NCBI GenBank assembly: GCA_030267965.1
Contig: BRYA01000963.1
Span: 1-26,092, forward strand
DNA from: Triparma columacea
Taxonomy: Eukaryota > Sar > Bolidophyceae > Parmales > Triparmaceae
Reading direction: 5' to 3'
DNA: 26,092 nt
The notes under the pieces are model-generated. The model saw only the letters and a program-made list of their open reading frames with translations. It was not told where the DNA came from and did not search any database. Positions within the stretch are counted from its first letter, which is position 1; every line of letters starts with the position of its first letter. This document shows positions 1 to 7,764 of this stretch, piece after piece. Made by a program: the position numbers and the translations under genes.

Positions 1-248
1 TTTACACCCTTTACACCCTTTACACCCTTTACACCCTTTACACCCTTTACACCCTTTACACCCCTTACACCCCTTACACCCTTTACACCCCTTACACCTT
101 TACACCCCTTACACCTTTACACCCCTTACACCTTTACACCTTTCACATCCTTTACATCTTTCACACCCTTCACACCTTTCACACCCTTCACACCCTTCAC
201 ACCCTTCACACCCTTCACACCCTTCACACCCTTCACACTCTTCACACC
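1..248. repeat. 9-bp tandem satellite (TTTACACCC / TTCACACCC)
   Basis: Seven perfect copies of TTTACACCC fill 1-63. They are followed by mixed CCCTTACAC and CCTTTACAC variants to about 165, then by TTCACACCC copies to about 248. Variants are clustered in blocks rather than mixed, as in a satellite that spreads by local duplication. The complement is GGGTGTAAA, G-rich in the sense expected for the strand running toward a left chromosome end. The unit is not the usual TTAGGG or TTTAGGG telomere, so a subtelomeric satellite is more likely than a telomere itself. Confidence 0.92.
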
Positions 249-1140
249 CTTCAAACGCACTTCACTCTTACACACACTTTACCTTCACAAACACCATACC
301 ATCTTAATTTTCTCTCTTCTACTCTCACTTCTTAACTCCTCACTCCTCTAAACAACTTCACTCTTTTACCTTTAATTCATCTCCATACACATCTACTACA
401 CTTCCACACATACTCTCACACACAATTTACCTTTACACACACTATCCCATCTTATACCCTCTCTCTTTCACTCTCACTCCTCAACTCTTTTCACTTTCTA
501 CCTTCACTACACTCACCCTCTTTTAACTCATCTTCATACACATCTACTACACTCACACACATCATCCCACCTTATACCTTTCCCTTTTTTACTCTCATTC
601 CTTATTTTCTTTCACTCCTCTTCAAAAACTACACTCACCCTTCCTTAATTATCTTCATACACACCTACCCCACTTATTCACATGATTCCACCTTACACTC
701 TCCCCTTTTCTACCCCCCCTCCTTATCTCCTCTCTCTCTTTTCTACACATCCACACTTCCCCCCTTAAATTCATCCCTATACACATCCACTACACTTTCA
801 TTATACTTACAAATCATTATAACACTTCCACAATTCTTCAAAACCCCATACATATTTATAACACTACCACAACACCAACAAATCACTATAACACTTCCAA
901 AACTCTCCAACATTTCATACATATCTACTATACTTCCATTATACTCCCAAACCACTTTCACACTCCCACAATACATCTACTACTCTTCCAAATACTCTCA
1001 ATCTTCTTTAAAAATCCCAAATTACATCTACTACACTTTCATAATACTCACAAACCACTATAAAATTCCCACAATACATCTACTACACCCCTACAATAAT
1101 CACAACAATACCACATCAAATCAATTTCTCCTACAAATGT
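249..1140. repeat. Degenerate, almost G-free repetitive sequence
   Basis: No credible gene is seen here. The stretch is made of A, C and T with recurring degenerate phrases such as CATACACATCTACTACAC (near 380, 535, 780 and 1075) and CACAATACATCTAC (near 970 and 1070). Only two G occur on the + strand (about 257 and 684) before 1139. Short open frames on the minus strand translate to repetitive Gly/Ser/Val/Ile/Tyr-rich peptide and look like by-products of the repeat. It lies immediately downstream of the 3' end of the START-like gene. Confidence 0.7.
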
Positions 1141-1167
1141 TGCTTCCCTATTACTCACTCCCCATTC

Positions 1168-4100
1168 TCATCCTCTCGGCACAACACTGCTTACTTTAGC
1201 CTTCCCACCTCCTACCCCTATAATATCTCCACCATCAGCGCCTCCAACACTTGCTCTCCTAATACTTGCACTCAAAGTTCCTGCTAGACCACCTTCAGCT
1301 TCAGCATCAACACTTGCTCTCCTGACACTTTCTCTTTTTCTAGCATCTCCTGCTCCTGGAATGTATTCAATTGGCACCTTGGCTCTCATTGTTTCATCAA
1401 ACCATTTTGGCTTCTCCTCCTCCCATCTATCCCAATTGGCCTCTACCCAAGCTTTTACTTCCTCTTCATTTGCCTTCCAATGGTGCTTTGAGTACTTAAA
1501 AGTGTACTTTGCTTTTACATCATCAGTACCCTCTCTGAAATTCTTCACTGTTAAGTCCTTACCCCTTTGCAAGCTGTGGAAGGTGCCCCAATATTCTTTC
1601 TCTATGTTATAGAAAAATACAGCAAACAACACAAGTGTACATGGTATAAATATTCCAACTACTTTCCATGCAAATCTAAGCACCTCTTCTGCAACATCTT
1701 CCCTTTCAGCTAGAATTATAGCTACTGGAAGACTTCCCATTGTCAATACAAACCCAAATATCCAGTACAAGCCGCCAACCTCATTGGGATGTCTAAACTG
1801 CACAATTGAGGTAAAGTCTGTCACAACTTTTACCAACAGTCTGCCAACAATACTAAACAATATTTCTGCATTGCCACCAAGAGGTATCCAATACCAAAAA
1901 TCGCCTCTAAAGATCTTTATCAACAAGTATAGACCAAGATCAGCCCCAACATAGAGAAGGACCCACCTACCACCAAGGAGCCCTAACACAACTATCGTCA
2001 TGCACCTTATCACTAGCATACCTGCACTAAATAACATCATTGAAACAAATATAATTGATCGTTTGGTTGGATTTGCAGGAACGTAACCATAAAAGTCAGG
2101 CACTTGCTCTCTCTTCACTGGGTCAGTGTCAAAGTCATAACTGATAGTTGCAGATGCATAGCCTGATGTCAATGCTGAAACTGAAAGTGAGACCCAGGCT
2201 GCATCTGCAACACTTCCATCATTCGTTGCAATAGCCATAAGTTGGATAACTACTCCTGGTATGGCCTCAGCAAACATCTCAATCACTTTCATGAATGTCA
2301 ACTCAGCCATAGCATCAAGTGCTTGCCCAGCCTCTTGTTTTTCTCCCTTTGCAACCCTGTAAGCATCAACAGCAGGCTTAAACCCAATCAAAATAGGAAA
2401 GCACTCCCTAAGCACCCTCACTATTCCCAATTTCCTGTTCTGTCCATAAACAGTAAGCATTTGAATCCCAATCGACGCTGCCAAACTTGCCAAGGATGCC
2501 TTAAAGTACCCATACTTCTTATCACTCCAAAACATGTACGTCACATACACATCAGTAAACAAATCAAACATGGATGTTACAGCACCAACAGTAACTCTCC
2601 AAAGCAAACCCCACGGTGCCCCCTTCACCACACCCTTCCCTATCTCCACAAACATGCCCTCCATCCATGGAAATTCCTCAAACAGCTCCCCAACAGCCCT
2701 GTTCTGCAATCTCCACATATCTACCCCCGCCTCAATCATCTTCCTGCTCTTCAAACAAGGCATCAAGTTGTTCCCAATCACCCTTGCCTCCTTCTCCTCC
2801 ACACACTCTAGTTTGGTAGACACTGCGCTGTTGGAGCTAAGCTCACAAAGCCTTGCTCTCTTCAGCAAAGTGACAAACCAAGGGTACTTCTTCACAACCT
2901 CTCTCAAAGCGACATTCGCATTGCAAACCTCCTCAACATGTCTCTCTCTATCCTTCCTTGAGTGTGCTCCTCCAAGTCGTCCTCCATCCCAAACCAAATC
3001 AGCACCCAAAGCCTCACCAACATGCTTGGACATCTCCATTAAAGGGACAAGGTCAATAAAGTAGCGTTCTGCTTCAGCAGCCTCGTCTAGGTGCCTCTCT
3101 AGAGTTGATCTTGTTGCCTCCACACTTACAGAGCTACCAAGCTCTACCTTGGTGACAAATTCTACCTTGGTTTCCTTCTCTCCCCTTTTTGTGAACTTTA
3201 TTGCAACTTCTTCAGATGCCATTTGTGCATTATTTCTCTCAGTGTACCTCACAGCATCACTTCTCTCCATATTCTCCATTATTGACTCCATTATAATCAC
3301 AATATTATCTTCATCCATCTTGTGCAGCTTCATCACATTGCAGAACTCCCTATCACTGGTTTTGACACCAAGTTGTGATTCCAACTTCTGCCTTCTCCTC
3401 ACAACTACTTCCCATGTCCCCTTCTTCTCCTCAACAACCCTCTCAACATCTCCTGTTGTTTCTTGATGGACTCTGCTCTCAAAGTCCCAGAAGTAGGCAG
3501 CAGCTTCCTCCAAATCAGCTCTAACTGTCACTGTTGTCTTTCCCCATCCCTTTCCCTTGTCTTCCACCTTAATCCAGGTATCTGACAGGGGGAATGCACC
3601 TTTAACCTTTTGTTTGCCATCAACCTCTCGGAACTTGGCATCAAATGTCTCAGTGGACATTTCTTTGATTTCGCCTATTCCACTTATTATCTGGAACCTT
3701 GTTGAAGCATCAATGTCTCTGCTTCTGTCAAACTTCTTCCTCAAGTCTGAGACTTCTCCGAGAAACCTTGGTGCAATCTTGTTCATAATGGAGGAGAAGA
3801 AAATACCACCAAGGTCTACCTTTGTTGTGAAAGTGACTGATGTTTGTGGCACACCTCCAATAGAGTCAAGCGACTCAAATACCCATACTGTGTGTGCCTT
3901 CCCTAAAATATTCCTAGCCTTCAATGGGAAGTCTACCTGAAGTTGGTCTGTATCTGCAACATCAATAATAATTTTGCCATCATGTTGCTTGAACCAGGTC
4001 ACTTTACTCCTCCCATCACGAGGAGCAAATCCAGGGAGACCAAGGTCCCTTGTTGTGATGTAGTAGAGAGTGTGGGGGTTCACATTGATGGTTTTTAAGA

Positions 4101-7100
4101 AAGTCAGTCCCCATTTCTTTACATCATTTCTGAGCTCTCTGCTGCTTAATAGTGATATTTGTCTTGCAGCACACTCCTCCAAACTCGCGTCAACTACAGT
4201 ATTGGAAAAACCAGATGCACTGCTTTCCCCATCAACATGAACTAGCTTCATCTTGATCCTCTCATCAGGACTCTTCAAATCATCAAAGTTCTCATCGTCC
4301 TTGCATTTCTCATAGAATTCCTTCCCTTTGCTGATTGCCGCCTTCTCCTCATCTGTATAATCTTGGAGCTCATTCTTGATGATGTTGGCAAGAGAGGCCA
4401 GTGCAGCTTTATCAACCTCTTCATCTTGCTTAAAGGAGTCCCTGAGCTCTGCTATCGCACTAAGCACATACGGGGTTGATTTGTTGACAACTTTCACAGG
4501 AATGTGCCCTCCTGTGTCCATAAACTGGGTCAATGTAAGTTTACACTGGAGAACACCATTATGGTCCTCAATATTTTTGGCAGTGAACATCCCACTTGTT
4601 GTTGCCGGCACAAGCTTTCCTAGGTTTTCCCCATAGTCTACCTGCTCTTTAGCTGGGACAAACGCTACAGACATTGCACTATCTTGGTGTCCCTTTTGCC
4701 ACACAAATCTGTTTATAAACTCTCTTTTGTGAAGAGGGAAAGGAAATTTCTTGACTGTTGCAAACAGCTTTTCATTCACCCTTCCTTCACCACTCTCCTT
4801 TATCTCCAGCCTTGCATGATTCCCTTCCTCTCTATCCACTGTCATCCTCTCCCTGCTGCAGTACTCAAAGAACCAAGCAGCTGCTTCCTCAGCTGAGCAG
4901 TCAGCGATACACTCAGCTCTTCCAAAACCGAGTGTCTTTTTTCCTTTCTCCTGCTGCTTGTACTTGATCTCCATCTTCACTCCTTCATAAGGTGACTCAA
5001 GAGGCCCCCACCCTTTTTCATCCTCCCCACCAAAGAGCTTCTCTAACTCCACAAGCACCTTCTTCTGGTCCTCCTCCAACTCAACCCCCTCCCTCATCCT
5101 CTCCACCAAGGCACCCCTCACTTCAGCATCAACCTCCTTCCCCTTCCTCCTAAACTTCTCCTGCACACTGTTGGCCTCAATAAGCTGACTCTTTACAAGG
5201 TAGTCAATTGCATTGTCCATCAGTGTCTTTTGAAGAAGGCCAGTAAATTTCAGATCAACTGTTTGAATGCGTGTCACCCTACAGACATTTGGAGCAATCT
5301 CATTGAAGAGGTAGGCGCCTGTAGTCTCTGCCAGCACAAACCCTTCCTTACTGAGGTCCTTGAAGCCTCCTCCTGGGTACTCTGTCAGTGGCACAAAAGC
5401 TAACATGTATGAAGTCCGGCTATTCTCAAGTTTGACTTCCTTCCACGCATACCAAACCTCAAATAGTCGATTGGTGGTGGCAGGGACCTTCACGCCCAAA
5501 TGATAGCGCATGCTTCTAGTTCCCTCAAAATCATTCCTGATAATCCTTGGTAAGTTCCCATTTTTTGTTAAGTGTTTCTCAGACTTCTCAAATGTGTCAA
5601 GCAGAAATTGATCTGCCAATACACCCTTTGCTGACTTGTCCACAGTGACCCTAAAGGCTCCCCACACCTTGTCCCCCTGTCTCCAAAGGAACTTGTCCAC
5701 CCCCTCCTTCAATGTCCCCTTGACCCTCTTTCCCTTCTTGTACAGCTCGTTCTCCAGCTCTCCAACTCCATCTATCATGGTCTCCTCGTCTACTGTCAGC
5801 GGAGGCGGACTTGGAATAACCTCCTCCACAAAGTGCTTCTTCCTCCTTTCATCAACCACCTCAGGCTGGTGAAAGTTCTTCTCGATCTCCTCCACCAGGC
5901 CTTTGATTGACGCGTAAATGGTGTTGACGTCCCCCCTTTCCCCCCCCTCACTTGCCATTAGCCCAGATGTTTTGCTCCGTTTGATACCTTTACTTTTCTG
6001 ACGAAACACCCCTTTGCCTGGACTTGGTGAGCCTGGAGTTCCTGACGCACTCTCCTCGACCTCCTCGACTTCCATCATTCCGACAAGAGTAAGCGCGGTT
6101 TGCCCATATTTGTAGCTCGCAAGCCTGATCTCACCCTCGAGCCTCGCTCTCTGCGCATTCTTAGATGTTGCAATCTTTACAAGTTTCATCCTCGCCTCCT
6201 TCGGTAAGCTTTTCTCGTCCTCCGACGTAATAACAATGCACCGGCCTGGGCCTTCATTGCTCACAACCCGGATTCTCAGAAGGTATTCGACAACTAACCC
6301 TGTCGTCCCCTTCAAGTTCAAGTGCTGCCAAACTACAATCCTATCCCCCTTCTCCCTATGGATAGTGGCGCGTCGGAAAACTCCCGAATTGCAGTCGGTG
6401 AGAATATAATCGAGGACAAGCTGCTGCTCGTCATGAACAACTACGCCGACATTCGCTCTCTTCGTATCCCATGACTGCTCAATGATGCCTTCAACGGCAC
6501 CGCGCTCGACAAGCACGCCCACCATCTCCTCGTGGGCTTGATATTGCTTGTCTTTTATCTTATCTAGGGCAGGGTGAGTGGTATTATCGTCCTTGCCACC
6601 ATCAAGGGCTGCAGCAGAGTCATCGACGGCCTCAGGGGCGGCAGTATTCTCTGCGGCAACCTCAGTGGCGTCGACATAGTCTTCGGTGGCCTTGGGAACA
6701 ACGGCGCGGCGTTCTGCTACCTCGATGGTCTCAACGCGGTCGGCGGCATGCTTGTGAGCTGGGGCGTGATCTGCAGCGGCCCTATCAAGGGCTGCAGCAG
6801 AGTCATCGACGGCCTCAGGGGCGGCAGTATTCTCAGTGGCAGCATCAGGGGCTGCTGCATTGTCTGAGTTGGCCTTGGGAACAAAGGCGCGACGTTCTGC
6901 TACCTCGATGGTCTCAACGCGGTCTGCGGCACGTTCGTGAGCTGCGGCGCGATCTGCAGTGGCCCTAAGGGTGACGGCAAGGTCGTTTACAACCGTGACA
7001 ATGCCAGCTGCATTTTCGACAAGGTTAGACGCGTCATTGACAGCGGTAGCAAGCTCGTTAACAGCCATAGCGGTAGCAGCAAAGTCGGACGCATGTTTAG

Positions 7101-7182
7101 CATTCGCAGCCTTGAGTTTCGCAATCTCCTCGTCCCTCTGCTTCAAGATTGAGTTGAGTTTTACCACCTCACGGTCCGACAT
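1168..7182 (-). CDS. Giant tandem START-like domain protein with polytopic membrane C-terminus
   Basis: A single uninterrupted 2004-aa frame begins at an ATG at 7182 and ends with TGA at 1168-1170. Residues 1-75 are Ala/Asp/Val-rich and helical, probably coiled coil, followed by a 61-residue segment present twice (about 72-195). Four similar blocks of roughly 190-200 residues lie between about 430 and 1380, with a weaker one at about 205-370. Each has a segment like 'FPLHKREFINRFVW' or 'SDREFCNVMKLHK' and a 'VxFxTKVxLGG' beta strand, as in START/SRPBCC lipid-binding folds. Residues about 1515-1865 contain seven to nine hydrophobic segments. The first ('DLFTDVYVTYMFW') and a later 'EMFAEAIPGVVIQL' weakly recall XK-related proteins. 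The tail is charged. A role in lipid sensing or transfer at a membrane is inference; START-like identity is fairly secure, domain number less so. Confidence 0.85.
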   Translation of the reverse strand: MSDREVVKLNSILKQRDEEIAKLKAANAKHASDFAATAMAVNELATAVNDASNLVENAAGIVTVVNDLAVTLRATADRAAAHERAADRVETIEVAERRAFVPKANSDNAAAPDAATENTAAPEAVDDSAAALDRAAADHAPAHKHAADRVETIEVAERRAVVPKATEDYVDATEVAAENTAAPEAVDDSAAALDGGKDDNTTHPALDKIKDKQYQAHEEMVGVLVERGAVEGIIEQSWDTKRANVGVVVHDEQQLVLDYILTDCNSGVFRRATIHREKGDRIVVWQHLNLKGTTGLVVEYLLRIRVVSNEGPGRCIVITSEDEKSLPKEARMKLVKIATSKNAQRARLEGEIRLASYKYGQTALTLVGMMEVEEVEESASGTPGSPSPGKGVFRQKSKGIKRSKTSGLMASEGGERGDVNTIYASIKGLVEEIEKNFHQPEVVDERRKKHFVEEVIPSPPPLTVDEETMIDGVGELENELYKKGKRVKGTLKEGVDKFLWRQGDKVWGAFRVTVDKSAKGVLADQFLLDTFEKSEKHLTKNGNLPRIIRNDFEGTRSMRYHLGVKVPATTNRLFEVWYAWKEVKLENSRTSYMLAFVPLTEYPGGGFKDLSKEGFVLAETTGAYLFNEIAPNVCRVTRIQTVDLKFTGLLQKTLMDNAIDYLVKSQLIEANSVQEKFRRKGKEVDAEVRGALVERMREGVELEEDQKKVLVELEKLFGGEDEKGWGPLESPYEGVKMEIKYKQQEKGKKTLGFGRAECIADCSAEEAAAWFFEYCSRERMTVDREEGNHARLEIKESGEGRVNEKLFATVKKFPFPLHKREFINRFVWQKGHQDSAMSVAFVPAKEQVDYGENLGKLVPATTSGMFTAKNIEDHNGVLQCKLTLTQFMDTGGHIPVKVVNKSTPYVLSAIAELRDSFKQDEEVDKAALASLANIIKNELQDYTDEEKAAISKGKEFYEKCKDDENFDDLKSPDERIKMKLVHVDGESSASGFSNTVVDASLEECAARQISLLSSRELRNDVKKWGLTFLKTINVNPHTLYYITTRDLGLPGFAPRDGRSKVTWFKQHDGKIIIDVADTDQLQVDFPLKARNILGKAHTVWVFESLDSIGGVPQTSVTFTTKVDLGGIFFSSIMNKIAPRFLGEVSDLRKKFDRSRDIDASTRFQIISGIGEIKEMSTETFDAKFREVDGKQKVKGAFPLSDTWIKVEDKGKGWGKTTVTVRADLEEAAAYFWDFESRVHQETTGDVERVVEEKKGTWEVVVRRRQKLESQLGVKTSDREFCNVMKLHKMDEDNIVIIMESIMENMERSDAVRYTERNNAQMASEEVAIKFTKRGEKETKVEFVTKVELGSSVSVEATRSTLERHLDEAAEAERYFIDLVPLMEMSKHVGEALGADLVWDGGRLGGAHSRKDRERHVEEVCNANVALREVVKKYPWFVTLLKRARLCELSSNSAVSTKLECVEEKEARVIGNNLMPCLKSRKMIEAGVDMWRLQNRAVGELFEEFPWMEGMFVEIGKGVVKGAPWGLLWRVTVGAVTSMFDLFTDVYVTYMFWSDKKYGYFKASLASLAASIGIQMLTVYGQNRKLGIVRVLRECFPILIGFKPAVDAYRVAKGEKQEAGQALDAMAELTFMKVIEMFAEAIPGVVIQLMAIATNDGSVADAAWVSLSVSALTSGYASATISYDFDTDPVKREQVPDFYGYVPANPTKRSIIFVSMMLFSAGMLVIRCMTIVVLGLLGGRWVLLYVGADLGLYLLIKIFRGDFWYWIPLGGNAEILFSIVGRLLVKVVTDFTSIVQFRHPNEVGGLYWIFGFVLTMGSLPVAIILAEREDVAEEVLRFAWKVVGIFIPCTLVLFAVFFYNIEKEYWGTFHSLQRGKDLTVKNFREGTDDVKAKYTFKYSKHHWKANEEEVKAWVEANWDRWEEEKPKWFDETMRAKVPIEYIPGAGDARKRESVRRASVDAEAEGGLAGTLSASIRRASVGGADGGDIIGVGGGKAKVSSVVPRG
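6601..6966 (-). repeat. 183-bp in-frame tandem duplication inside the START-like gene
   Basis: Two copies of a 183-bp unit sit head to tail (anchors at 6601 and 6784, and at 6691 and 6874). Each encodes 61 Ala-rich residues including 'ADRVETIEVAERRA' and 'TENTAAPEAVDDSAAALD'. Divergence is low but not zero, so the duplication is fairly young. It lengthens the N-terminal stalk without changing frame. Confidence 0.85.
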
Positions 7183-7764
7183 TAGCCTGTAAGAGCGCGG
7201 CGGGAAAAGAAAGTGCGGAGGAAAGAGCTGGGTGAGATGCCTCGAGAATTATTAGCAGGGTAACGATGCCGTAAAAGTCCAAAATAATGTTATTCCCCCG
7301 GCCCCAGAAAGAAATCCAATTTCTCATTTTTTCTCATTTTTCTCCCCGAAATCCCGAAATCACCGAGGCGTTGCAGAGGAGGTCTCCTTCCTCCCTCCTT
7401 CTTCCCTCCCCTCCCCCATCCACTCCCCACCTCCCCTCCCCCGGGCCTCCGATCCCCCCGCGATCCCTCACCTTTGCTCGTTCCTATCCTTCCTACTCCT
7501 TGACAAGAGTAATTCCCTGCCCTCGTGCCGGTGACTCGAGAATGGAGAAGCTTGGTCTGGAAGCCCCAAGTACCTCGTCAGAATATTAAACGCAATGTGG
7601 CTAATTGAATATATATATGGAAGGCTTCGATGAGTACTTTGATGTGTATAAACAAAGCAGTAAGGTGTTAAGTCGAAAAAAATCTGAGGTAATTGCTAGC
7701 ACTAGCAAACTCACTAGGGCACCCTCCTAATCTTTTGTATGCGGCGTGTTTTGTTTCGATTATT
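7183..7764. promoter_or_regulatory. Upstream region of the START-like gene with polypyrimidine tract
   Basis: This 582-bp gap separates two minus-strand genes, so it should hold the promoter of the START-like gene and the 3' region of the lipase gene. A GCGGGAAA at 7200-7207 (TTTCCCGC on the other strand) matches the E2F/DP core and lies 18 bp upstream of the ATG. Between 7376 and 7480 the + strand is almost pure C/T. An open frame through it (7287-7589) is Pro/Ser-rich, has no recognisable domain, and is probably not a gene. No tRNA or other RNA gene was seen. Confidence 0.35.

Noticed and set aside
1..248. CRISPR-like array
   Set aside because: The 9-bp units are contiguous, without spacers, in a eukaryotic sequence.
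743..976. 77-residue minus-strand open frame in the G-free region
   Set aside because: The peptide is a by-product of degenerate repeats (recurrent Gly-Ser-Val-Ile phrases) and has no domain.
2242..3940. Several plus-strand frames opposite the START-like gene
   Set aside because: They are antisense shadows of a clearly coding minus-strand frame, with Ser/Pro/Leu composition typical of such shadows.
7287..7589. 100-residue plus-strand frame in the gap upstream of the START-like gene
   Set aside because: It is driven by a C/T-rich tract, has no domain and no convincing start context.
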